Assembly: GCA_944319875.1 (NCBI GenBank)
Contig: CALUFR010000118.1
Coordinates: 1-61,968, forward strand
DNA length: 61,968 nucleotides
Direction: 5' to 3'
Source of the DNA: an uncultured Bacteroides sp.
GTDB lineage: Bacteria > Bacteroidota > Bacteroidia > Bacteroidales > Bacteroidaceae
Shown here: piece after piece, positions 1-8,337 of the stretch
How positions within the stretch are numbered: position 1 is the first letter of the stretch
Layout of the letters: each line of letters starts with the position of its first letter
The notes under the pieces: generated by a model
What the model saw: the letters and a program-made list of their open reading frames with translations, nothing else
Told to the model about the DNA's origin: nothing
Databases searched by the model: none
Made by a program: the position numbers and the translations under genes

Positions 1-347
1 CACCGATAGACCACGACCAGCTGTACGCCCAGCTTCTGCACGAGCTAAACAAGGGCGAGCGCTACTGGTTCAGCAAGGAAGAGGAGGCGGAGATACAGGC
101 GTCGAACAAGGCGTTCTACCGCACCACTCCCGCCGAGGAACTTATCAGCGGCTGCTTCGAGTTTGCCGAGGCGGGCGAGGAAGGCGCCCGGCTGATGTCC
201 GCGGCGGACATCTACGCCACACTGAGGAAGAAGAATCCCGCCGCCTTGCGCGACTGCACGCCTATGGCCTTCAGCCGCCTATTGGCGCAGGTGGGGCGCA
301 AGGTGCACACGAGGTATGGCAATGGGTATTGGGTGAAGAAAAAATAA
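1..347 (+). CDS. C-terminal fragment of a VapE/DUF3874-like protein
   Basis: The window opens inside a gene; 115 codons remain, read from base 3 to the TAA at 345-347. The tail contains the segments HDQLYAQ, ERYWFSKEEEAEIQ and PAEELI, followed by a compact alpha-helical region ending GNGYWVKKK. This pattern resembles the C-terminal region of the Bacteroides 'virulence-associated protein E' (primase/helicase-like) proteins that carry a DUF3874-type tail. Those proteins are usually carried by integrated elements, and this one lies next to a tRNA gene. The catalytic part is outside the window, so the family call rests only on the tail. There is no sign of a frameshift in what is visible. Confidence 0.55.
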   Translation, partial: PIDHDQLYAQLLHELNKGERYWFSKEEEAEIQASNKAFYRTTPAEELISGCFEFAEAGEEGARLMSAADIYATLRKKNPAALRDCTPMAFSRLLAQVGRKVHTRYGNGYWVKKK

Positions 348-381
348 GATTGAAGGTGGAAATGAAACTACGACTATTATA

Positions 382-426
382 TACGAGGGTGTATCAAAAT
401 GAAGAGGAACATGATACACCCTCGTA
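382..426. repeat. 15-bp perfect inverted repeat between convergent genes
   Basis: TACGAGGGTGTATCA at 382-396 is repeated as its exact reverse complement at 412-426, with a 15-nt loop. It lies between the end of the VapE-like gene (+) and the tRNA gene (-). Neither side has a strong T run, so it may be a weak bidirectional terminator or a remnant of an integrated element. Confidence 0.5.
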
Positions 427-510
427 CTTAACGGATGGAATGGTCGACGGGATATAATAAAAAAAGACCGCCAAGAGTGGAAGCCTCTCAACAGTCTAAA
501 AAACTACAGG

Positions 511-584
511 TAGCGGGACCCGGGATTGAACCGGGGACCTCATGATTATGAATCATGCGCTCTAACCAGCTGAGCTATCCCGCC
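511..584 (-). tRNA. tRNA-Met (CAT anticodon)
   Basis: On the minus strand a 74-nt cloverleaf can be folded. It has a 7-bp acceptor stem (GGCGGGA with TCCCGCT, the first pair G-U), a D arm around GCTCAGCTGGTTAGAGC, an anticodon stem CATGA/TCATG with loop TTCATAA (anticodon CAT), and a T arm CCCGG-TTCAATC-CCGGG. The discriminator base is A and the CCA is not encoded. The CAT anticodon could also belong to a lysidine-modified tRNA-Ile, but elongator Met is the likelier reading. An elongator rather than initiator role is suggested by the base-paired first acceptor position. Confidence 0.93.
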
Positions 585-605
585 ATCGTTTTGCGATTGC
601 GGGTG

Positions 606-636
606 CAAAGATACGGCTTTTATTCAAACCGCCAAA
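606..636 (-). promoter_or_regulatory. Bacteroides-type promoter for the tRNA gene
   Basis: Reading the minus strand, TTTG (633-636) is followed after 19 bases by TATCTTTG (606-613). This matches the Bacteroides -33 TTTG and -7 TAnnTTTG consensus. The -7 box ends 22 bp before the tRNA 5' end. Confidence 0.7.
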
Positions 637-903
637 AGATTTCTCCTTTTTTTTACGTTTTCTGTTTTGCCCGGGGGTGAAGACCGAAAATAGGAAGGCA
701 AAAGTCTGCGTTCATCCGCACTTGCCTGCGTCATCTGCGTTCCTTTGAATACACAGCACTCTAATTCTTTACCCTTTATTCATCATTCTTATAATCAGCG
801 TGTTGCTGTGAAATGAAGAAAAGTGGCTGATAAAAATACGAAATAGTTTTTCGTAAATTAGAAATAATGTTTTATCTTGGCGACGCAATTGAACGATGAA
901 ATA
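637..903. other. Intergenic stretch without a supported gene
   Basis: Between the tRNA promoter and the START-like gene I see no coding region. The octamer CTGCGTTC occurs twice (706-713 and 735-742) inside a short low-complexity run, which may be a decayed intergenic repeat. The rest is AT-rich and presumably holds the promoter of the following gene, but no clean TTTG/TAnnTTTG pair was found. Confidence 0.4.
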
Positions 904-1290
904 ATGGAAAAACAGAAAATACATTTGCAGTACCCGTTGAACGCCACTTCCAAAACGATTCTTTGGAATGCCATCAGTACGCCGAGCGGCTTGGAAGGAT
1001 GGTTTGCGGACAGTGTTCAGTCGGATGACAAAACCGTGACTTTCTATTGGGGGAAGACGGAGTCGCGGAGTGCTGAGATTATTGCGATGCGCGCTTATTC
1101 TTTTATCCGTTTTCGGTGGACGGATCTGCAGGGCTCGCGCGACTATTTTGAGTTCAGGATGTCCAATAGCGAGCTGACCAATGATTTTACCCTTGAAATC
1201 ATAGACTTTGCGGCCGAAAATGAAGTGGAGGACATGCGTGAGTTGTGGGATTCGCAAGTGGAAACACTGCGTAGAGTATGTGGCTTTTAG
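904..1290 (+). CDS. START-like (SRPBCC) domain protein
   Basis: A 128-residue protein. The frame is open upstream to 877, but I start at the ATG at 904 because the conserved beginning MEKQKIHLQYPLNATSK is typical of this family. The SRPBCC/START-like signature is visible as the N-terminal beta-strand, then STPSGLEGWFAD, then a run of strands (KTVTFYWG, IRFRWTD), and a C-terminal helix ELWDSQVETLRRV. Such proteins form a deep hydrophobic ligand pocket; the ligand is not known for this Bacteroidales branch. It stands alone, about 80 bp before the lptF/G-like gene in the same direction. Most likely cytosolic, with no signal peptide. Confidence 0.8.
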   Translation: MEKQKIHLQYPLNATSKTILWNAISTPSGLEGWFADSVQSDDKTVTFYWGKTESRSAEIIAMRAYSFIRFRWTDLQGSRDYFEFRMSNSELTNDFTLEIIDFAAENEVEDMRELWDSQVETLRRVCGF

Positions 1291-1307
1291 TTAACTTCCC
1301 ATTAAAA

Positions 1308-1339
1308 TTTCACATACTCCCTTTTTTGTGTTACTTTTG
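1308..1339 (+). promoter_or_regulatory. Probable promoter of the lptF/G-like gene
   Basis: TACTTTTG at 1332-1339 fits the Bacteroides -7 box TAnnTTTG. An imperfect -33 box TTTC lies 20 bases upstream (1308-1311). The -7 box ends 28 bp before the start codon at 1368. Confidence 0.5.
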
Positions 1340-1367
1340 TGCCTCCATTGTTATGTAATAAAGTGAA

Positions 1368-3272
1368 ATGCTGCGCATAAAAAAGTTAGATATATTTATC
1401 CTGAAGAGTTTCTGCCTGCTGTTTGTCGGGACTTTTTTTATCTGTCTTTTCATCTTCATGATGCAATTCCTGTGGAAGTATGTGGATGAAATGGTGGGTA
1501 AGGGCTTGGAAATGTCTGTGCTGGGGCAGTTCTTCTTCTATTCGGCGCTGACCTTGGTGCCGTTGTCGTTGCCGCTTGCGGTTTTGCTGGCCGCTCTCAT
1601 CACTTTCGGAAATTTCGGAGAACGTTTTGAATTGCTGGCCATGAAGGCGGCCGGCATTTCCCTCATCAAGATTATGAGGCCGCTGATTGTCTTCATCACG
1701 TTGGTCTCTTGTATATCCTTCTATTTTCAGAATGTCATTGGTCCCAAGGCGCAGACCAAATTGTGGACCTTGTTGGTTTCCATGAGGCAGAAGTCGCCCG
1801 AACTGGATATTCCCGAAGGAGTCTTTTATGATGAAATCGATGGTTATAATCTGTATGTAAAGAAGAAGAACCGCGATACGGGCATGCTTTATGATGTGCT
1901 GATCTATAATTTTGAAAAAGGCTTTGAAAACGCGCAGATTATCAAGTCGGACTCGGGGCGTCTGGAGATGACGGCGGACAAGCAACATTTGTATCTGCAT
2001 TTGTATAGCGGCGAGCAGTTTGAAAACCTGAAATCGCAGAACATGAGCCAGAAGAACGTGCCCTACCGTCGTGAAACCTTCCGCGAGAAGCATGCCATCA
2101 TTGAGTTTGACTCCGATTTTAATATGGCTGACGAAGGATTCATGAGCAGTCAGTCCAATAGCAAGGACATGCGTATGCTGCAGGCCGGCATCGACTCAAT
2201 GACGGTGCGCAACGACAGTATCGGAAGGGCTTATTATGAGGAGGTGATGGGAAAAACATATCGTGCCACCGCATCTCCCTTGTCGAAAGCGGACACGGTG
2301 AAGATTGAAAAGGCGAACTTGACTTTCTATAATCTGGACAGCTTGTACAGAACTAAAACGTTGGCCGAGAAACAAAAAATTATAGAGGCCGCCATCGGCC
2401 GTGCGCAGACTACGGCAAGCGACTGGAACTTCAAGAACCTCAATATTTCAACCACCGATGCCAATTTGCGCCGCCACATGACTGCTTGGCATGAAAAACT
2501 GACGCTTTCTTTGGCGTGCCTCATCTTCTTCTTTATCGGTGCGCCGCTGGGAGGCATCATCCGTAAGGGTGGACTGGGTATGCCGGTGGTTGTGTCGGTA
2601 CTGATTTTCATCGTATATTACATCATCAACAATACCGGTTACAAGATGGCCCGTGACGGCAAGTGGATTGTCTGGATGGGCATGTGGACCAGTACGGCTG
2701 TACTGGCTCCGCTGGGTGCTTTCCTCACGTATAAATCCAATAACGATTCGGTGGTGCTGAACGCTGACGCTTATGTCAGCTGGTTCAAGAAAATTATAGG
2801 CATACGCAGCGTGCGCCATCTGTTCCGCAAGGAGGTCATCATTCATGATCCCGACTACGAGCGTCTGCCGGGTGACCTGGAAGCGCTGTCGGCCCGGTGT
2901 CACGCTTATATGCAGGAGAAGGATTTGAAACATGCTCCCAATTATTGGAAGCTGTGGATGTCCGACGGAAAGGATGAGGAGGTGGAAAGAATCAGCGACC
3001 GCATGGAACAGCTGATAGAGGAAATGGCAAATACGCGTTCGGTCAGTCTGTTGACTGTATTGAACAACTATCCGATCATTCCTGTACACGCGCATACACG
3101 TCCTTTTCATAACTATTGGCTGAACCTGGCCTGTGGTATTTTGTTGCCGGTAGGATTGTTCTTTTATTTTCGTATCTGGGCTTTCCGCCTGCGGTTGTAC
3201 AAAGACTTGGAGCGAATTATCAAGACGAACGCTGACGTGGTGATGCTGATGGAGAAAGACAAAAACAAGTAA
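1368..3272 (+). CDS. LptF/LptG-family permease (lipopolysaccharide export)
   Basis: 634 residues. The N-terminal half shows the YjgP/YjgQ pattern: DIFILKSFCLLFVGTFFICL as first membrane segment, two more helices around residues 55-110, a periplasmic beta-rich domain (about 130-370), then three further helices (about 375-460). After this comes a soluble stretch of about 130 residues and a final membrane segment near residue 585, an extension I associate with Bacteroidetes members. LptF and LptG form the inner-membrane part of the Lpt bridge that extracts lipopolysaccharide and hands it to LptC/A/D. The partner genes are not in the window. ribBA follows after 17 bp, so the two are probably cotranscribed. 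Whether this copy is LptF or LptG cannot be decided here. Confidence 0.85.
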   Translation: MLRIKKLDIFILKSFCLLFVGTFFICLFIFMMQFLWKYVDEMVGKGLEMSVLGQFFFYSALTLVPLSLPLAVLLAALITFGNFGERFELLAMKAAGISLIKIMRPLIVFITLVSCISFYFQNVIGPKAQTKLWTLLVSMRQKSPELDIPEGVFYDEIDGYNLYVKKKNRDTGMLYDVLIYNFEKGFENAQIIKSDSGRLEMTADKQHLYLHLYSGEQFENLKSQNMSQKNVPYRRETFREKHAIIEFDSDFNMADEGFMSSQSNSKDMRMLQAGIDSMTVRNDSIGRAYYEEVMGKTYRATASPLSKADTVKIEKANLTFYNLDSLYRTKTLAEKQKIIEAAIGRAQTTASDWNFKNLNISTTDANLRRHMTAWHEKLTLSLACLIFFFIGAPLGGIIRKGGLGMPVVVSVLIFIVYYIINNTGYKMARDGKWIVWMGMWTSTAVLAPLGAFLTYKSNNDSVVLNADAYVSWFKKIIGIRSVRHLFRKEVIIHDPDYERLPGDLEALSARCHAYMQEKDLKHAPNYWKLWMSDGKDEEVERISDRMEQLIEEMANTRSVSLLTVLNNYPIIPVHAHTRPFHNYWLNLACGILLPVGLFFYFRIWAFRLRLYKDLERIIKTNADVVMLMEKDKNK

Positions 3273-3289
3273 TTATTATAATTTAGGAT

Positions 3290-4504
3290 ATGGAAAAAGT
3301 AAAGTTGAATACCATTGAGGAAGCCGTGGAGGATTTCAAGGCCGGTAACTTTGTGATCATAGTGGACGATGAGGATCGTGAAAACGAGGGAGATCTGATC
3401 ATTGCGGCCGAGAAGATTACACCGGAAAAAGTGAATTTCATGCTGAAGCATGCGCGCGGCGTGTTGTGTGCCCCAATCACCATATCGCGTTGTGAGGAAC
3501 TGGATTTGCCCCATCAGGTGGCAGACAATACATCGGTGCTGGGAACACCTTTCACGGTGACAATTGATAAATTGGAAGGTTGCACGACCGGTGTGTCCGC
3601 AGCCGACCGTGCCGCTACTATCCAGGCGCTGGCCGATCCGGCATCGACACCGGCCACTTTCGGTCGTCCGGGACACATCAATCCGCTTTATGCGCAGGAA
3701 AAGGGAGTGCTGCGCCGTGCGGGACATACGGAAGCTACCATTGACATGTGCCGCCTGGCGGGGCTTTATCCGGCCGGCGCATTGATGGAGGTGATGAGTG
3801 ATGACGGCACTATGGCACGGCTGCCCGAGTTGCGCAAGATGGCTGATGAATACGGACTGAAACTTATTTCTATTCACGATCTGATTGCTTATCGCCTGAA
3901 GCAGGAGTCCATCGTAGAAAAGGGAGTAGAAGTGAATATGCCTACCGAATACGGAGACTTCCGGCTTATCGCTTTCCGCCAGAAATCCAACGGTTTGGAA
4001 CACATGGCGCTGTTCAAGGGTACGTGGGCGCCCGACGAACCCATTCTGGTGCGTGTGCACTCGTCATGTGCTACAGGAGATATCCTGGCATCCAAGCGTT
4101 GCGACTGTGGCGAGCAGCTCCACAAAGCGATGGAGATGATTGAAAAAGCCGGCAAGGGGGTTGTGGTTTACCTCAACCAGGAAGGGCGCGGCATCGGGCT
4201 GATGGAGAAAATGAAAGCCTACAAGTTGCAGGAAGACGGAATGGACACGGTAGACGCCAATATCTGCCTGGGGCATCTGGCGGATGAACGTGACTACGGA
4301 GTCGGAGCGCAAATCCTTCGCGAACTAGGTGTACACAAGATGCGCCTGTTGACCAATAACCCCGTGAAGCGCGTAGGTCTTGAAGCTTATGGCCTGGAGA
4401 TTACAGAGAATGTCCCTATTGAGACGACTCCCAATCAGTATAATGAACGCTATCTGCGCACGAAGAAGGAACGCATGGGACATACCCTGCATTTTAATAA
4501 GTAA
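3290..4504 (+). CDS. ribBA: Bifunctional DHBP synthase / GTP cyclohydrolase II
   Basis: 404 residues, the usual RibBA fusion length. The N-terminal 200 residues form 3,4-dihydroxy-2-butanone 4-phosphate synthase, with the acidic metal-binding motif [11 protein letters not shown] and the [15 protein letters not shown] segment. The C-terminal half is GTP cyclohydrolase II, with [20 protein letters not shown] supplying the three zinc cysteines and [11 protein letters not shown] the active-site loop. Together they make the two entry precursors of riboflavin from ribulose 5-phosphate and GTP. The gene starts 17 bp after the lptF/G-like stop, too short for an FMN riboswitch, and none was seen. Both catalytic halves look intact. 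Confidence 0.96.
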   Translation: MEKVKLNTIEEAVEDFKAGNFVIIVDDEDRENEGDLIIAAEKITPEKVNFMLKHARGVLCAPITISRCEELDLPHQVADNTSVLGTPFTVTIDKLEGCTTGVSAADRAATIQALADPASTPATFGRPGHINPLYAQEKGVLRRAGHTEATIDMCRLAGLYPAGALMEVMSDDGTMARLPELRKMADEYGLKLISIHDLIAYRLKQESIVEKGVEVNMPTEYGDFRLIAFRQKSNGLEHMALFKGTWAPDEPILVRVHSSCATGDILASKRCDCGEQLHKAMEMIEKAGKGVVVYLNQEGRGIGLMEKMKAYKLQEDGMDTVDANICLGHLADERDYGVGAQILRELGVHKMRLLTNNPVKRVGLEAYGLEITENVPIETTPNQYNERYLRTKKERMGHTLHFNK

Positions 4505-4585
4505 AATAATCTTTTGCTTTCTTGTGTCAAAGATTTTGTGTTATTTTGCAGCGAAAAGTAAACAACCCTATAATATAAAAGCAGA

Positions 4586-5779
4586 ATGAATCAATTATCA
4601 GACCGTTTGAACAGTTTGTCGCCTTCCGCGACACTGGCTATGTCTCAGAAAAGCGCCGAGTTGAAGGCTCAGGGCGTGGATGTAATTAATTTGAGTGTCG
4701 GCGAACCGGACTTTAATACACCTGACCACATAAAAGAGGCTGCCAAGAAAGCTATTGACGAGAATTACTCCCGTTATTCTCCCGTTCCCGGTTATCCGGC
4801 CTTGCGCAATGCCATCGTGGCCAAACTGAAGAATGAAAACGGTCTGGAATATACGGCCGCCCAGATTTCGTGTGCCAATGGTGCCAAACAGTCGGTGTGC
4901 AACACCATCCTGGCACTGGTAAATCCGGGAGATGAAGTGATTGTACCCGCTCCTTACTGGGTGAGCTATCCTGAAATGGTGAAGTTGGCCGAGGGAAAAC
5001 CGGTTATCGTGACGGCCGGCATCGAACAGAACTTCAAGATTACTCCTGCCCAGCTGGAGGCTGCCATCACTCCGAAGACTAAGGCGCTGATTCTTTGTTC
5101 GCCTTCCAATCCGACGGGCTCTGTGTATAGCGCCGAGGAACTGGCCGCGCTGGCGGCTGTGCTCGAGAAGCATCCGCAGGTTGTTATCATTGCTGACGAA
5201 ATCTATGAACACATTAATTATATCGGTCGTCATCACAGCATCGCGCAAGTTCCTTCGATGAAGGATCGTACGGTTATCGTCAATGGCGTATCCAAGGCGT
5301 ATGCCATGACCGGATGGCGTATTGGATTTATTGCCGGCCCCGAATGGATTGTGAAGGGTGTGAACAAGTTGCAAGGACAATACACATCAGGACCCAGCTC
5401 CGTGTCGCAGAAAGCTGCCGAAGCCGCTTATACAGGCACGCAGGAGCCGGTGGAAGAAATGCGTCAAGCTTTCCAACGTCGTCGCGATCTCATTGTGAAA
5501 CTGACTAAGGAGGTGCCGGGTCTTGAAGTGAATGAGCCTGAAGGTGCTTTCTACCTTTTCCCGAAGTGCAGCTCGTTCTTCGGAAAGTCGGCCGGTGACC
5601 GCCAAATAAATAATTCCGACGATTTGGCCATGTATTTGCTGGAAGTAGGACATGTGGCTTGTGTGGGTGGTGCTTCTTTCGGGGCCCCTGAGTGTATCCG
5701 CATGAGTTATGCGACAAGCGATGAGAATATTGTCGAGGCTGTTCGTCGTATCAAAGAAGCTTTGGCGGCATTGAAGTAA
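4586..5779 (+). CDS. Aspartate aminotransferase, PLP-dependent class I
   Basis: 397 residues, normal for fold-type I aspartate aminotransferases of the Ib subgroup. Landmarks are NLSVGEPDFNTP near residue 35, the substrate-site SPSNPTGSVY near residue 175, DEIYEHI, and the PLP lysine in VNGVSKAYAMTGWRIGF near residue 240. It exchanges amino groups between aspartate/oxaloacetate and glutamate/2-oxoglutarate; related enzymes also accept aromatic acids or prephenate. It lies 81 bp after ribBA in the same direction, possibly with its own promoter, and is followed by a good terminator at 5809. Confidence 0.93.
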   Translation: MNQLSDRLNSLSPSATLAMSQKSAELKAQGVDVINLSVGEPDFNTPDHIKEAAKKAIDENYSRYSPVPGYPALRNAIVAKLKNENGLEYTAAQISCANGAKQSVCNTILALVNPGDEVIVPAPYWVSYPEMVKLAEGKPVIVTAGIEQNFKITPAQLEAAITPKTKALILCSPSNPTGSVYSAEELAALAAVLEKHPQVVIIADEIYEHINYIGRHHSIAQVPSMKDRTVIVNGVSKAYAMTGWRIGFIAGPEWIVKGVNKLQGQYTSGPSSVSQKAAEAAYTGTQEPVEEMRQAFQRRRDLIVKLTKEVPGLEVNEPEGAFYLFPKCSSFFGKSAGDRQINNSDDLAMYLLEVGHVACVGGASFGAPECIRMSYATSDENIVEAVRRIKEALAALK

Positions 5780-5808
5780 GCAGTCCTCTATAAAGTTTTT
5801 TTAGAAGG

Positions 5809-5850
5809 ATCCCCCGATCAGAGAGAATTCTCCGGCCGGGGGATTTTCTT
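5809..5850 (+). terminator. Rho-independent terminator after the aminotransferase gene
   Basis: ATCCCCC (5809-5815) pairs with GGGGGAT (5838-5844), followed by TTTTCTTTTT. It overlaps the last codons of the convergent pectate lyase gene, so the 3' end of that gene is part of the stem. Confidence 0.75.
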
Positions 5851-6933
5851 TTTCCACTGCTCATACTTCTTGAATACTTTCAGACCTCCGTCGTTATACC
5901 AACTGTAGCCATTGCGGCGCTCGTACCCGATTTCCGACAGGTCGTAACGTTTGACGCCGTCGCGGTCGCAGAAGAAAGGACGGTTGTCTTCGAGGGTATA
6001 AAAGCGTGCCCAAAGTGGGGAACAATCTTCGTTGTTTTCGCAGGGCACCATACGGTAATCCTTCTTGCCATCAGCGTTGGTGAAGGTCTCACGTTTCAGT
6101 CCGTCTATCTGCACCTGTTTGAACCAGGCGACTGCGGCCTCTACACTGGCAATGATTTCCGGTGAGGGTTTGGATAGTGACATGAGGAAGAGGACAATGT
6201 CATCGGACTCTTGCCCACTGAGGGAAGGCAGTTCGTAGGCACGGGCTTTGGCGGGTGCCAAGGTGTGTTCATCGTGCTGAGCGCACCATACGGTGAGCTT
6301 GCCATTCTGTCGCACTTGTGTCTTGAGGATACAGTCCACGCCCTTGTCCAGCGATTGTTTAGCTTGCCGGCGGATGTCTTCGGGCAGATAGGCATAAGGT
6401 TCCTTATTCTTACTGATGTCCCGTAACAGTTTCAGGACATTGGTCATCGCATCGTCATTATAAGTAATGTGCGTGTAGTAGCCTTTGGAGCGGGGATAGA
6501 ATTGGGGCCAGCCGCCATTGTCGTATTGTGCTTCAAAGAGATAACGGATACCTTGGATAGCGGCTTCCTTGTATTTCTCAATACCCGTGGCGTTGTACAG
6601 GCGGGACAGGTAAGTGATTTCCGTCGTAGTCGCCTTGTTATCGATGGTGCTTTCGTTGACGTCATCTTTCTGCGCGAGGGCTTCTTGGCGCTCCTTCTTC
6701 GTCAGTTCGGCAGGGATGAAGATGTTCTTCGGCCACCCGCCTGTGGTCTGTTGGTAGAGCAGGACGTTGTCGCCGATGCGCAGGGCTTCCTCCGTCCGGA
6801 AGAAGTCGTCGTCCAGCTTCGACGCCAGCTTGGGCCAGTCTTTATACGATTGCTTGTCTTTGTACGTCTGTTGCGCTGAGACCATGAAAACGCAACACAA
6901 TGCGATGAGGCATGCCGGAACAATTCTTTTCAT
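5818..6933 (-). CDS. Pectate lyase, polysaccharide lyase family 10
   Basis: 371 residues with a signal peptide (MKRIVPACLIALCCVFMVSA, cut before QQ). The PL10 fold is indicated by the repeated GGWP motifs (TGGWPKN near residue 65 and NGGWPQFYP near residue 140), HITYNDDAMTNVL, and the C-terminal WARFYTLE...PFFCDRDG and NGYSWY segments. PL10 enzymes cut polygalacturonate by beta-elimination, usually needing calcium. The product is expected in the periplasm or at the surface. It has no SusC/D pair beside it; it trails the efflux operon by about 75 bp and may have its own promoter. An orphan carbohydrate enzyme, apparently intact. Confidence 0.88.
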   Translation of the reverse strand: MKRIVPACLIALCCVFMVSAQQTYKDKQSYKDWPKLASKLDDDFFRTEEALRIGDNVLLYQQTTGGWPKNIFIPAELTKKERQEALAQKDDVNESTIDNKATTTEITYLSRLYNATGIEKYKEAAIQGIRYLFEAQYDNGGWPQFYPRSKGYYTHITYNDDAMTNVLKLLRDISKNKEPYAYLPEDIRRQAKQSLDKGVDCILKTQVRQNGKLTVWCAQHDEHTLAPAKARAYELPSLSGQESDDIVLFLMSLSKPSPEIIASVEAAVAWFKQVQIDGLKRETFTNADGKKDYRMVPCENNEDCSPLWARFYTLEDNRPFFCDRDGVKRYDLSEIGYERRNGYSWYNDGGLKVFKKYEQWKKKIPRPENSL

Positions 6934-7008
6934 GCTGTTTTCCTCCTGATGATTTCTTCAAGAGACAAAAATAGCCGATAAATTGCTCATTGATGTTGAA
7001 AAATTGTT

Positions 7009-8337
7009 TTATTCCAAGTATTTTGTCACTTTTCCACTGATTTGCAGGAGAGAAATCTCGCAGAGTTTGGTGTCGTACTCCGCACTAAGGATGCGTTCTT
7101 CGGCGTCCAGCAGACTCTTCTGTGCTTCGCGCATTTCGATGCCCGAGAGGTCGCCCAACATGTAACGTTCCATGGCAATCTCGTGATTGTCGCGGGCAGC
7201 GATGAGGTTCTGACGCTCCAGGTTCAGCATCTCCAGATTGTTGCGGTAGGCTTGCCACAAGTTGCTGAGATCGGCACGCAGACTCAGTTCCAGTTCGTCG
7301 CGTTGCAGGCGGGCGTTCTTTACAGCGATGCTGGCATTGCGGCGTTCGCGCTTGCGGTTTCCGTCAAAAAGGTTGAAGCCTACGGTGATGCCGCCGCTGA
7401 AGCCGAAATTGTTGCGCCGGGTGTAGTTGCTGATGTCATATTTATTATAGGTGTAACCATAGCCGGCATTCAGTCGGACGTATGGATAGTTGCGCGAGGT
7501 GACTTTTTTATAGTCCATCTGTGCCAGCAGCGTGTTCTGGTCGGCCTTCAGCAAAGAGGAGTTCACGGACAGTGTGGCTTCCCACAGCTCGTCGAAGTCC
7601 AGCGAAGCATTCACGTCGATGACACTGTCCGGGGTGATAATGAGCTGATCCACATTCTCGTTGCCCATCAGTTCGTTCAGGTTGATGCGTGAGGTGTGCA
7701 GCAATTCCTGTTGCTTCATGTACTGTGCACTGTCAGCATTGAAGTCCACCTTGGCTTGCTGGTAGTCCAAGCGCGAGAAGTCGCCGATGTGATAGCGGGC
7801 TTCCACAATGCGCAGGCGTTCACGGGAAAGTTGTACGGCATAGAGCAGGTTCTTCATGCGTATTTTCTGCTGGATGAAGTTATAGTATTCGGCAGCTAAA
7901 GAAGCGATGAAGTCTTCCAACGCGATGCGGGTATTGGTTTCGCCTTGCTTGCGGAGGAGTTTCAGTTGCTGGTAGGTGGTGGAGATGTTGAAGCCGTCAA
8001 AGAGCGTCCAGTTAAGATCGATGCCTAAGTCAATGGTCTGGTCGAGTACGTTGCTTTCTTTTTCCATTACACCGGTATCTCTCACCTTGCTGTGGGTGTT
8101 GTTTACGATGGCCTGATATCCGCCTGTCAGGTCGATGGTAGGCAGAGCACCCGCATTGGCTAACGTGGCATTATTCTTACTGATTTGTTCCTCGTTGTGG
8201 GTGATGCGCAGGGAATAGTTGTTGAGCAGACCCGTTTCGAGGCATGATTTCAGGGTGTAAGTGGCAGCCGGCTGCGCTTGCAGAGCAGCCGGAGCACTCA
8301 ATATTGTGATGAGGAATAAGATTAGGATACGCTTCAT
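7009..8337 (-). CDS. TolC-family outer-membrane efflux protein
   Basis: 442 residues. A signal peptide (MKRILILFLITILSAPAALQ) is followed by two outer membrane efflux protein repeats, each with long amphipathic helices and the conserved GYTYNKYD / NLFDGNRKR loop region near residue 300. It should form the trimeric outer-membrane channel of the RND pump encoded just upstream. Its start overlaps the RND stop by 4 bp, so translation is coupled. Order of transcription is adaptor, RND pump, channel. Confidence 0.92.
   Translation of the reverse strand: MKRILILFLITILSAPAALQAQPAATYTLKSCLETGLLNNYSLRITHNEEQISKNNATLANAGALPTIDLTGGYQAIVNNTHSKVRDTGVMEKESNVLDQTIDLGIDLNWTLFDGFNISTTYQQLKLLRKQGETNTRIALEDFIASLAAEYYNFIQQKIRMKNLLYAVQLSRERLRIVEARYHIGDFSRLDYQQAKVDFNADSAQYMKQQELLHTSRINLNELMGNENVDQLIITPDSVIDVNASLDFDELWEATLSVNSSLLKADQNTLLAQMDYKKVTSRNYPYVRLNAGYGYTYNKYDISNYTRRNNFGFSGGITVGFNLFDGNRKRERRNASIAVKNARLQRDELELSLRADLSNLWQAYRNNLEMLNLERQNLIAARDNHEIAMERYMLGDLSGIEMREAQKSLLDAEERILSAEYDTKLCEISLLQISGKVTKYLE

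Noticed and set aside
3273-3289. FMN riboswitch before ribBA
   Set aside because: The gap is only 17 bp, too short for the aptamer.
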